DNA of 44,053 nt from an uncultured Oligoflexia bacterium (lineage in GTDB: Bacteria > Bdellovibrionota > Bacteriovoracia > Bacteriovoracales > Bacteriovoracaceae), in NCBI GenBank assembly GCA_937120495.1, contig CAKZJW010000105.1:1-44053 (forward strand), in the 5' to 3' direction. The notes below the pieces were generated by a model, which made no database searches, was not told the DNA's origin, and saw only the letters and a list, made by a program, of their open reading frames with translations. Position 1 is the stretch's first letter. Each line of letters begins with the position of its first letter. The position numbers were made by a program, and so were the translations under genes. This document shows, piece by piece, positions 23,700 through 32,102 of the stretch.

Positions 23700-24968
23700 T
23701 TAAAGGACACAATTCTGCACATTCTTCACAAAATTATTTAAAAGTTTTCTATTTTCTTTTTGAAGATTAGAATTAATATTATTGTAGGTCTTTGCGATAT
23801 ATTTCCATTTAAGACTTTTGATACATTTAAATTTTTTAAATTTTAGCCCTCTAGCACTCTTTGCAAGACTTGGAACCAGAAAGTCATAAAAACTATAAAT
23901 ATTAGAGAAGAAGTTTTCTCCATATGGCATTTGATCTAAGTACTGGTAGAGATCTTCAATATTTTTTATCTCTGCGGACTCCTTGAGCCAAACTAAACTC
24001 ATTCTATGCTCACCTAAGGAATCAAGTTGATCCCTCTTAATAGAAATAAAATCATTTAATAAAAATTTCAAATCTTCTTTATTTTCGTTTAAATAGAGTG
24101 AATTAATTACTTTTACAACCTTCTCTAGTTCATTCATTCTTTTTGTCTTCAAAACAGTTGAATATGGAGAATGATATAAGCCATTTAGTTTTAACGATTT
24201 TTCTAAAGTCTTAATATTTAATATTTTTTTGTTCTTTTTAAAGATTGATTTCACTCTTTTAAAGAAATTCGTTTTATTGATTATAAATATTCGTTGATCA
24301 ATTTTAACAAGAAGAGTCTTTTTATTTATACTGAGTATTTTTTTTAGATTTTTTTCAATTCTGGTAAATTCTTTATAGTAATTATATTCGCCATTACCAT
24401 TAAATGAGCGCTTCTTAATAATTCGATCCTTGATTCCTTGGAAAGCAACTACAACTGCTGTTAGCGCCGAACCAAAAGGAAAGACCGTAAAAAGGCTTGC
24501 TGTTGCCACTGCACCAGAAGCTCCAGCAACTCCTGCCACAATATAAGATCCCGCCGAAGCAATAATGTAAGTAGCCAAAGCCTCCACTCCACTGTTTCTT
24601 CCCATTGTGACCATTGAGCGATAGATACGTTTAATTTCTTTTTTAATATTTGAATATAGAGTTTTTAGTTTTTTTCTGTTTTTATTATTAAATGTCTTAT
24701 TTTCTGAATTCAATTTCGCTAAAAGAAGCTGATTCTCATAAAAAATTTTATCTGCAAAAGACGTCCATTCCTTTTCATTCCACTTTACAGCAGGTTTGCC
24801 AATATATTGTTCAAATTCAACAACTTTAATATTCACATGATTTTTTAATTTCTTGTACAAAAGAGACTTATATACTGACGAATTGATCGTAACACTTTCA
24901 TCTAAAGCACTGTAAGTGTTTGCAGAAAAAAGTATAAAAACCAAAAGAGCTAAATTGAGTAATTTCAT
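23700..24968 (-). CDS. Exported, membrane-associated protein of unknown function
   Basis: 422 residues, very Lys/Asn-rich. A signal peptide opens it (MKLLNLALLVFILFSANTYSA). Residues about 130-185 form a glycine/alanine-rich hydrophobic hairpin (ALATYIIASAGSYIVAGVAGASGAVATASLFTVFPFGSALTAVVVAF, given in part), possibly two membrane-inserting helices. The rest is helical with many Lys, ending in CIKSLKWKY and NCVL. Alternating long amphipathic helices around a hydrophobic hairpin recall pore-forming or effector-like proteins, but that is only a resemblance. I recognise no family. The alkB-like gene follows after 3 bases. Confidence 0.6.
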   Translation of the reverse strand: MKLLNLALLVFILFSANTYSALDESVTINSSVYKSLLYKKLKNHVNIKVVEFEQYIGKPAVKWNEKEWTSFADKIFYENQLLLAKLNSENKTFNNKNRKKLKTLYSNIKKEIKRIYRSMVTMGRNSGVEALATYIIASAGSYIVAGVAGASGAVATASLFTVFPFGSALTAVVVAFQGIKDRIIKKRSFNGNGEYNYYKEFTRIEKNLKKILSINKKTLLVKIDQRIFIINKTNFFKRVKSIFKKNKKILNIKTLEKSLKLNGLYHSPYSTVLKTKRMNELEKVVKVINSLYLNENKEDLKFLLNDFISIKRDQLDSLGEHRMSLVWLKESAEIKNIEDLYQYLDQMPYGENFFSNIYSFYDFLVPSLAKSARGLKFKKFKCIKSLKWKYIAKTYNNINSNLQKENRKLLNNFVKNVQNCVL

Positions 24969-25112
24969 AGATATTTTTAATATATTATTTGATAGCGATT
25001 AGATAGGTAAAAGGAGAATTTCTGTAAAAAAATCCACACCTTACGCTCTTCAAAAAATAAGATTATCTATAATTGAGTCAAGATGCCAAAAATCAACAAC
25101 TTATAACGTTAT

Positions 25113-28100
25113 TTATGGGTTAATAAACTCTTCAATTTTTGGCCAAGCCGGATCTCTTTTCTCAGTATGCCTCTTCGTAACATCCAGAACAAATGGAGTA
25201 AGATAGTAATTCAAAATTACCTTTTCTTTTAATTCTTTTTTCTCACGGCTAGAGAATTCTTTTAAATTCATATTACTATAAAGAAAAGTATTGTTGGATT
25301 CTCTTTTTGTAAGGTTACCATGATCAGCTTCTGTAATTGCCGCACTATTAAAATTAAATCCTAGATTTGCTAATAAAATAAAATCAGGTATTTCTGCAAC
25401 TCGATCTTTATTTTCAAGTAAATTTTCATTTAAAGTAAGATTCGCAACAAGAGAAACTAATGAAGTAGGAAATCTTGTCTCTTTCATTTTTTGAACAAAT
25501 CCAACCTTACTATTCCATTCACCTTTTATTAGATGATGTTGATTTAAAATATCGTTTGAACTATCCTCAGACAACACTCCAGAACACTTTTTATTTGTCC
25601 CCTGCTTAAATGTATCCAGTAGATGATATTTATAGTGAATTTGTCCTTCTATTTTTTTGGTAATAACCATACCAAATTTTGAAGTTAATCCCTTCACAAT
25701 CACCGCTGGCCTGTCCATTTTAAATTCTTCACCAACAATCGACTTAATATCTTCATCAGAGCAGCTATTTAAAGAATGAGCATAAGCCATTATCGGATAT
25801 CCCTTAGTCATTTCATCAATTTTCTTTTTCGTTTTCTTATCGTAGATAGCATAGTTTCTAACCTTTACATTAAGTAAGTCTTCAAGAAGATTTCTACCGT
25901 TGATATTGGATAGTGTAGAGAAATCGAGTTTTTCTCCCCACCCTCTTACTGGATCCTTTAAATAAACTTGCGCCAGCGAGTCCCCACTATAATCAATCAT
26001 AACCTCAGGTGTTCTATTCTTAAATTTCTTTTTTCTAGATTTATATTTATATCTAAATGGGTGCAGCTGATATTCTCCCAAGAACTTGAGATCATTATCA
26101 ATATGTGGCGACTCCATTACAAATGGATAAAAATCAAAGTAACTATAGTTTGCATAATCTCCAGCAAATAGTGTCGTTAAGTTTAATCCTGTATTATTAA
26201 AATAACTTCCCTGCTCAAAGAGCTTATACTCTGAAGCATGACTTTCATGACCACCACTATGACCGTGATCTGATACAATAAACAAGTGTGCATTTTTCAA
26301 AACGATATCTTTTTTAGCCGCGTCTAAAACAATTTTCAAAGTCTTATCTAGCTCGCTATAGCATCTATCAATTGCAATATTATTATGATGAGCAAACACA
26401 TCAACACATGTATACCAATTTACAACGAGTTTTGTTGCTCCTGGGTTCTTTTTAATTTTTTGAGCTGTTCGAAGTGCTCCAGCTTTATCCAGCGCCATAC
26501 TTCCACTGAATGATCCAAATAAAAACTCATCATAATCTTTTACAAGACCCTTCATTAGCTTTCCAACTGCGGGAAAAACGCCTTCATTTATTGGTAAGTA
26601 ATTTGTAACTGTCTCATTTGGCCCAAAGTAATCAGGCAGCCATTTTAATCCAGACTCTTTTAAATGTTGTAAACTTCTTGATTGTGCTCGATTTTTACCA
26701 AATATAAAGTCTTTTCGTGGGTCAATATAGTTATCTTGTGGTTTGGCCTTCACTCTATTCATTGGCCCGTTACTTCTCACTCCATGGGTATCAATATCAT
26801 AGCCAGTTAAAACAGAAGACCAAGAAGGCAGAGTTAGAGATTTAGTAGTAAAAGAATTAAATTCAATCCCATGTGTATAAAAATATTTCTTCAGGTTTGG
26901 CATCAGCCCCTTACCGACAGCTTCTTTTAACCTGTCTGGGCGAAGTCCATCTATCATAAAAACGATTGCTGAGTTTGTATTTTCTTGATCATAAACAATA
27001 GAATCCATTTTTTTGGCTTTCTTAATCGCTCTTTTCGCAGCTCTCATTTCTCTTCTATCAGTTCTTTTTTGTTTTCGAATTAACTTTCGAGCTAATCGCT
27101 TTTTCTTTCTTGCCTGACGTTTTAATACTTTATTTCTTTTCTTATTCATTGCATGAACAAACTTATTAACTTTAAGATCGGAGCTTAAAAACTTTTTAAA
27201 CTGCTCAGTGGCCACAATTCTATTTGCTATTTTTTTCTTATTTTTTAAGCCTGAAAGTGATCGCCTACTTGTTTGTTGTTCTTGAAAAGACTCTATAACT
27301 TCATTCATTGCTTCTTTAATTGTCTTTTGATTTTTACTATTTAAGCGCTTCTCCAAAGAAGAAATACTAGCAGAGTCGTAACCACTCTCTTTTAAAAAAG
27401 TTAAGAAGTACTTAACTGAAACTTCTTGAGGGTCTAGCTCAATAACACCAGAATCAAGTAGAGCTTTTAATGTCGCTTCTGATTCAATCAAATTTTTCTG
27501 ATACACTTTACCTGATTTTTTTAGAACTAACTTTGTGAAAAAGTTCCCTACATTAAGAGGCGTAGTAATATAGTTACTCGAAATAAAACTCAGGCCAAGT
27601 CCAACTCCAAAATCAAGAAATTTTGTTATTCTTTCGTTTTTAATAGGATTCTTTGATCTTTCAAAATCAACAACTTTAGTCGGTCCTGCAGAGTCAATTG
27701 TTGTAAAAACACCAAGAGCAACTAGTTTTGTGCCATTATATTCTTTTAAACTTTTTCGTGTATTTAACAAAAGATCATCGTAACCATTTACGTGCATTTC
27801 ACTATTTGGATCATACAAAAGAATTGCAAGGTCTCTCGATACAACTTCTACAACAAGATTTTCTTCGTTGGCTCTTTGTGTTAATTTTCCCATATTAATT
27901 GATTGTACTTCTGTTTTAAATTCTAGATGTTTTTGATAATAAAGCTTACTCTCCTCTTGGTTTGTTCCCAAGCTTGCAGTTACACCCGTAATTTGATTTC
28001 GAAACCTCATTCTTAATGCTGATCCGATAGAAACGGCTCCGTCTCGTCCAATCTCTTTCATAAAGTTTGGATAACGATTATCCAATAACATTAACTCAAC

Positions 28101-28694
28101 AACTCTTGAGAGATACACTGATTGAAAAACTTTTTTGTTTTCAATCAATTCAATGATCTCCTGGATACTGCTTGAGAATGCTGACAACGGTGTGAAGTTC
28201 ACTGCTCTTAAAAAATAATTTATTAATGAATAAGGTCTTCTTTGTCTTTTCACTTCTGTTATATTTAAAAAATGTTTTGGTAATTTTGCTTTTAATCTTT
28301 TTGGCAATTTGATGGAGCTATAGCTTTGACCTTCTTCATCTTTTTTAATTATTATTTTTTTCTTATTAGTGTTTCCATATTCAAAAGAATAAATATCTTC
28401 AACTAATTTATTATTATAGCTCAAAAGAAATTTTGCTTCGTAACGTTCAGAATTACCTTCAATGACTTTAAAGCCTTCTTTACTCCACTCGTAACAACTC
28501 AACTGTGAAGTCGTACATTTTTGGCCAATCAAATAGAAGTTTTTACCATCTCTGATTGATAACTTTGATATTACAATTTGATTAAGTTCTTTTTGTTGTT
28601 CAAGATTTGCTGGAACTCTTTTGTTTGTAGAACAACCAAAAAGTAAAAGAAACGAGCTAAGAATAAATAGAGAGTTTTTTAGTAAATTTATCAT
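25113..28694 (-). CDS. Large lipoprotein with alkaline-phosphatase-superfamily phosphodiesterase domain
   Basis: 1193 residues. Lipoprotein signal MINLLKNSLFILSSFLLLFGCSTN. The N-terminal 510 residues are of unknown fold. Residues about 515-570 are a very basic helical stretch (KRQARKKKRLARKLIRKQ, RAAKRAIKKAKK). From about 570 the phosphodiesterase/nucleotide pyrophosphatase-like domain follows. FMIDGLRPDRL supplies the first metal Asp, LPSWSSVLTGYDIDTHGV the nucleophile region (Ser or Thr) near 620, and VNWYTCVDVFAHHNN lies near 760. SDHGHSGGHESHAS (Asp/His metal ligands) is near 810. It probably hydrolyses phosphodiesters or phosphomonoesters at the cell surface or periplasm; the substrate is unknown. 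It is transcribed after the 28984-30438 lipoprotein gene but separated by a hairpin terminator. Confidence 0.8.
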   Translation of the reverse strand: MINLLKNSLFILSSFLLLFGCSTNKRVPANLEQQKELNQIVISKLSIRDGKNFYLIGQKCTTSQLSCYEWSKEGFKVIEGNSERYEAKFLLSYNNKLVEDIYSFEYGNTNKKKIIIKKDEEGQSYSSIKLPKRLKAKLPKHFLNITEVKRQRRPYSLINYFLRAVNFTPLSAFSSSIQEIIELIENKKVFQSVYLSRVVELMLLDNRYPNFMKEIGRDGAVSIGSALRMRFRNQITGVTASLGTNQEESKLYYQKHLEFKTEVQSINMGKLTQRANEENLVVEVVSRDLAILLYDPNSEMHVNGYDDLLLNTRKSLKEYNGTKLVALGVFTTIDSAGPTKVVDFERSKNPIKNERITKFLDFGVGLGLSFISSNYITTPLNVGNFFTKLVLKKSGKVYQKNLIESEATLKALLDSGVIELDPQEVSVKYFLTFLKESGYDSASISSLEKRLNSKNQKTIKEAMNEVIESFQEQQTSRRSLSGLKNKKKIANRIVATEQFKKFLSSDLKVNKFVHAMNKKRNKVLKRQARKKKRLARKLIRKQKRTDRREMRAAKRAIKKAKKMDSIVYDQENTNSAIVFMIDGLRPDRLKEAVGKGLMPNLKKYFYTHGIEFNSFTTKSLTLPSWSSVLTGYDIDTHGVRSNGPMNRVKAKPQDNYIDPRKDFIFGKNRAQSRSLQHLKESGLKWLPDYFGPNETVTNYLPINEGVFPAVGKLMKGLVKDYDEFLFGSFSGSMALDKAGALRTAQKIKKNPGATKLVVNWYTCVDVFAHHNNIAIDRCYSELDKTLKIVLDAAKKDIVLKNAHLFIVSDHGHSGGHESHASEYKLFEQGSYFNNTGLNLTTLFAGDYANYSYFDFYPFVMESPHIDNDLKFLGEYQLHPFRYKYKSRKKKFKNRTPEVMIDYSGDSLAQVYLKDPVRGWGEKLDFSTLSNINGRNLLEDLLNVKVRNYAIYDKKTKKKIDEMTKGYPIMAYAHSLNSCSDEDIKSIVGEEFKMDRPAVIVKGLTSKFGMVITKKIEGQIHYKYHLLDTFKQGTNKKCSGVLSEDSSNDILNQHHLIKGEWNSKVGFVQKMKETRFPTSLVSLVANLTLNENLLENKDRVAEIPDFILLANLGFNFNSAAITEADHGNLTKRESNNTFLYSNMNLKEFSSREKKELKEKVILNYYLTPFVLDVTKRHTEKRDPAWPKIEEFINP

Positions 28695-28748
28695 ACTACT
28701 TTATCGGATTTATATGCGATAAAGTTTAATGATTTCAAAGGGATGAAA

Positions 28749-28775
28749 TAAAAAAGGGCCCCAAAAATGGACCCT
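28749..28775 (-). terminator. Rho-independent terminator, minus strand
   Basis: On the minus strand AGGGTCC pairs with GGGCCCT around an ATTTTTG loop (seven pairs, one U-G), followed by TTTTTT. On the plus strand that pair becomes a C-A mismatch, so the hairpin is made for minus-strand transcripts. It ends whatever is transcribed from the 28984-30438 gene or from the small-RNA promoter. It lies upstream of the phosphodiesterase start, where it could also act as an attenuator. Confidence 0.75.
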
Positions 28776-28820
28776 CTTTAAAACCGTTTGAGACACACCT
28801 TGAAAGCCGATTCTGTTAAA
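28750..28820 (-). ncRNA. Candidate small RNA
   Basis: In the 289-base gap between two lipoprotein genes. The minus strand has a TTGAAG box (28850-28855), a 17-base spacer and TATATG (28827-28832), predicting a start near 28820. The terminator at 28749-28775 would end a transcript of roughly 70 bases. No reading frame of note lies inside and I recognise no Rfam-type structure. It could instead be 5' leader of the phosphodiesterase gene with an attenuator-like terminator, since that gene starts at 28694, only 55 bases further on. Nothing else is seen in 28861-28983. Confidence 0.3.
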
Positions 28821-28983
28821 CTTGCTCATATACAAGTTAAGTTCAAAACCTTCAAAAACGAGCTCAATTATATTGAAATCATTACTGAGTTTTTATTAAA
28901 AAAGCTTTTATACTGCTCGATGTTATCTGGAAAGTATTTTTCTCAAGTTTTTTGTGAAAATTAATGAAATTGTGTATTTTTAG

Positions 28984-30438
28984 CTACTTAGAGAACTCAA
29001 AAAATAGCGGTCGCGTAAACCTTCTCGAGGTATTTTTTATGCTTTCCTCTAGAAAACTTTTAAAAATCTTTTGCTTAATATCGGATTCATCAATAAGAGG
29101 TATTTCGATAGGCGTATATTGTTCTTCATTCTTAGTGTCTTTTTCAACTTTAAAAATCCACCTTTTTTGTGGTTCAATTTGATCAAAGTCGCCTTGATTT
29201 AAATTACAACTCTTACTAATAGAAGACTCTTCTTTAAAGTCAAAATCTATCTTTGTAAATAACTCTTTAAATTCTTCCTGACAGACTTTTAGAATCCGTC
29301 CCTTAACTAGAGTTCTATTTGTGTTTAGCCTCAAGGAAAGCTCACCATTTGAAATATTGATAACTTTCGTCCCTCCACTATTATCCTTTATAACTTTATT
29401 TACTTTTGTTGCTACTAATTGGCTTTGATCTTCACAATTCAATGAAGATGAACATTGCCTTTTAAATAACTCCAACCAAACTTCAAAATATCCTTTTGTT
29501 TTAGTTTTTAACTCTTTGTTAATATTTTGATTTAATAGCTTTAAAGCTTTAAAGAAATTGACTAGTCCTTTTGGTGGTCGCTTTTTCTCAGTGAGTTTTA
29601 GATTATCTGTAATATGGGTAAGACTTAGCCAAACCTTAGGAATCTTATTGGATAATGAGAACGTATTGATGTCACAATTAAAGCCGTTTGAGCCTACAAA
29701 TCCATAGTATGACAATGATTCATTTGACTTGAATACAATATCACTCCCGCTAAATTGACCTCCACAAATAAATATAAAAGGCTCTAAGTAAGGATACGTT
29801 AGCTGATTACTACCTTCAATTTTTCTTTGATCAAAGAAAATATTTGTACCTGTAATTGGGAGGTCTTCTTGGCAACTACCTTCAAGGCACTCGTGTTTAA
29901 CAAGTTGTGGATCAAGTTCAATTTCAACATAATCACCTTTTTTAAAAGAGATTTTCTTGAAGTCTTCTAGTGATATTTTCCTTGTAAAATAACGTTTTAA
30001 TTTCTCTTGCTTTAACTGCGTAACCAAATCCAAATCAAGAGGTTTTCCTTTATATTGATCAACAATTTCTTCAATCTTATTTGGTCTATGATACTCAACT
30101 TTAAAGCTTACTTCAGTTTCGATTGAAGTTTTACATTCAATAAAAGAATCATCTCGAACATAAATTTTGCTAATAAGACCAACTGTATGCTTGATTATAT
30201 TTTTCCCCTTGCACTCAATTAGCCCAGATGGATATTGAATTGATTTAATATCTAAACTATTTGGCTTGTATATTACTGAAGGTTTTTTAGAGATTAATTG
30301 AGAAAAAGAATAGAAATATTTTAATTGATTGATCTTTGCTTTTGGTACTTGCTTTAGCTTGGTAGACGAAGGTAGACGCTTTCTAGATAACTGACAGCTA
30401 ACACTTAGAAATATGAACATATAGACAACGATTTTCAC
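28984..30438 (-). CDS. Lipoprotein of unknown function
   Basis: 484 residues. Short lipoprotein signal MKIVVYMFIFLSVSCQLSRKR, lipidated on the Cys of LSVSC. Ten or so cysteines occur in the mature part (IECKGKN, SFIECKTS, KHECLEGSCQED, FICGGQF, GFNCDINT, RQCSSSLNCEDQ, KVCQEEF, KSCNLNQ), suggesting several disulfides. The start is GTG (30436-30438); an overlapping ATG is out of frame. Beta-rich and Lys-rich; no family recognised. The downstream neighbour is the phosphodiesterase lipoprotein, upstream the DUF1554-type lipoprotein 58 bases away, all on the minus strand. Just ahead of it is the inverted repeat GGCAAAAATTGCC (30451-30463), of unknown role. Confidence 0.6.
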   Translation of the reverse strand: MKIVVYMFIFLSVSCQLSRKRLPSSTKLKQVPKAKINQLKYFYSFSQLISKKPSVIYKPNSLDIKSIQYPSGLIECKGKNIIKHTVGLISKIYVRDDSFIECKTSIETEVSFKVEYHRPNKIEEIVDQYKGKPLDLDLVTQLKQEKLKRYFTRKISLEDFKKISFKKGDYVEIELDPQLVKHECLEGSCQEDLPITGTNIFFDQRKIEGSNQLTYPYLEPFIFICGGQFSGSDIVFKSNESLSYYGFVGSNGFNCDINTFSLSNKIPKVWLSLTHITDNLKLTEKKRPPKGLVNFFKALKLLNQNINKELKTKTKGYFEVWLELFKRQCSSSLNCEDQSQLVATKVNKVIKDNSGGTKVINISNGELSLRLNTNRTLVKGRILKVCQEEFKELFTKIDFDFKEESSISKSCNLNQGDFDQIEPQKRWIFKVEKDTKNEEQYTPIEIPLIDESDIKQKIFKSFLEESIKNTSRRFTRPLFFEFSK

Positions 30439-30496
30439 ATAAACTTAATCGGCAAAAATTGCCTCTTAGTTTAAATAAAAGTAAATCGCTCCAGTA

Positions 30497-31111
30497 CTAC
30501 TGACTTATACAGTAAAGACGGGCTTGAATATTGCAATTTTGATCAAGAACAATATCTAACCACTTTCCATCTAGGTTAACGGTATTTCCAATTGTTCCTT
30601 GGCTTCCTGCTGTTTGATCTGTCCAGTTATTACAAGTTCCTGTGCCTACAGTTCCGGCCTCAATTGTTCCAGTCCAGACCTTCTCTCCAGCGGGCGTAAA
30701 ACTTCCGTTTTCATCCCTATCAATACTATTTAGTAAATTTGTACTATCTGCATCCCAGATATCAACTGAGTTTTCAATAATTTTAGTCGCATTCGAACCG
30801 GCAACTGTATAAATAGATCCTCTTATAACAAGTCTATCTTTTACATTTACTAAAGCTGAACTTAACACTGCTTTATAGTCTCGAACTAAGTTTGCATTTT
30901 CAGCATGCTTTTTACAAATTTCATCAGCAGCTTCAAGCCCTGTTTGTCCATTCTCTTCGAGTTTTCCAAGATAAGACTGACTTGTTAAGAAGATTCGATG
31001 CTCATTATTTAAAAGACCGTCTGTTTGACCAGAGCCTGAACCTTCGCCACCACAAGATGACACAAAAATTAAAACAAACAGAACGAGATAATTTTTATTA
31101 TTCCAATTCAC
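30497..31111 (-). CDS. DUF1554-type lipoprotein
   Basis: 204 residues from GTG 31111, preceded by AAGGTGG in the end of the upstream gene. This start gives a proper lipoprotein signal (MNWNNKNYLVLFVLIFVSSCGGEG), which a longer frame would bury. After a Gly/Ser linker, the domain reads RIFLTSQSYLGKLEENGQTGLEAADEICKKHAENANLVRDYKAVLSS, then VWTGTIEAGTVGTGTCNNWTD and ARLYCISQ. It matches the pattern of the DUF1554 (PF07588) family known from Leptospira and predatory bacteria (FVTSxxYxGNLG..G.DxxCxxxA). The fold is related to C-type lectin-like/endostatin domains, so a carbohydrate- or surface-binding role is possible. It is co-translated with the gene upstream. Confidence 0.75.
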   Translation of the reverse strand: MNWNNKNYLVLFVLIFVSSCGGEGSGSGQTDGLLNNEHRIFLTSQSYLGKLEENGQTGLEAADEICKKHAENANLVRDYKAVLSSALVNVKDRLVIRGSIYTVAGSNATKIIENSVDIWDADSTNLLNSIDRDENGSFTPAGEKVWTGTIEAGTVGTGTCNNWTDQTAGSQGTIGNTVNLDGKWLDIVLDQNCNIQARLYCISQ

Positions 31112-31982
31112 CGTTCCACCTTTTAACTGCATCTTTGTATGCTTTTCGAAGTTCACTTTCTACAAAAGACTTTTTCTCTTCCGCTCCAGCTTCTAGGGCT
31201 TCTATATTTTTAGGTTGCCAATAATACATACTCGACTTGATAATAAAGCACCAAGCCTGTCCTTGATTTTGTCTATAGTCACTATAGTATATTACTTCCT
31301 TACATTGAGCATTGTTTTTCATGAACACATTTGTCCAACCCTGAAGTTTTAGTGGCTCTCTAGTGAATTTCCTATCCATTACGTAAGGACCATTTTCACC
31401 TTGAAGCTTAATGTATGGAGCAATGTGAAACCACCATTTGTATTTATATTCTTTGATATATTTTCGGCTAAAAAAGATCCAAGTCTTCCCAAGATTTAAT
31501 TTTTTGCCAGCAACTTCAACTTTACTTAATCTATGAGACCAAACGTGTGCTCTATTATAACACTGAGAACGTCTTTTGGTTCTCGTCGTCATAGTCTTAA
31601 AAAGGCTCTTACTATCCTCAAAAGATCCGACAGATGTAACTTCAAAATTATTTAATGGAGTTGGAACACTCGACTTTTGATTATTGAAAGTAATATTTTT
31701 TGGAGTCTCAGTTTGAACTTTTTTAAAACCTGTAACAATTTCTCTTTCATCAAAAATTCTCTTTAGATTAATTAAAGGCTTTTTTAGCTCTACATCTAAC
31801 TGAGATTCCATTGCTTCATATGCAAAATTTATTTCTGCATTATCATCGGTTTTTAATTCATAAACGAGTCCATCACTTGCAAGAAGCAAAATTTCTTCAT
31901 CGTTAAGAATCTCAACGATTTTTATTGATGCTATTGCATTTGTAATAAATAATAAACTTAGTACTAATAGTAGTGCTTTCAT
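31098..31982 (-). CDS. Exported protein of unknown function
   Basis: 294 residues. Signal peptide MKALLLVLSLLFITNAIAS, cleavage likely after AIA. The first part is SIKIVEILNDEEILLLASDG. The second half is conserved-looking and aromatic-rich: RSQCYNRAHVWSHRLSKVEV, FSRKYIKEYKYKWWFHIAPY, NNAQCKEVIYYSDYRQNQGQ and CFIIKSSMYYWQPKNIEALE. The block C-YNRAHVW ... H ... C recalls a cysteine-protease/transglutaminase-like triad (Cys, His) seen in some exported proteins, but that is unproven. It starts at ATG 31982 behind GAGGAG, and its tail overlaps the DUF1554 lipoprotein start by 14 bases. Confidence 0.6.
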   Translation of the reverse strand: MKALLLVLSLLFITNAIASIKIVEILNDEEILLLASDGLVYELKTDDNAEINFAYEAMESQLDVELKKPLINLKRIFDEREIVTGFKKVQTETPKNITFNNQKSSVPTPLNNFEVTSVGSFEDSKSLFKTMTTRTKRRSQCYNRAHVWSHRLSKVEVAGKKLNLGKTWIFFSRKYIKEYKYKWWFHIAPYIKLQGENGPYVMDRKFTREPLKLQGWTNVFMKNNAQCKEVIYYSDYRQNQGQAWCFIIKSSMYYWQPKNIEALEAGAEEKKSFVESELRKAYKDAVKRWNGELE

Positions 31983-32065
31983 GACTCTCCTCTAGAATTA
32001 CTCTCTAGAGATATATATAGAAAACTTGAGTGATTTTGTAAATGAAAGATTCTGTGGTGCTAAAT

Positions 32066-32090
32066 TGAAAAAGGGAGCCTAAGCTCCCTT
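32066..32090 (-). terminator. Rho-independent terminator of glnN
   Basis: AAGGGAGC and GCTCCCTT form an eight-pair stem around TTAG. On the minus strand a T-run follows directly (TTTTTC). It lies 13 bases past the glnN stop. Confidence 0.88.
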
Positions 32091-32102
32091 AATTATTGAG
32101 TT

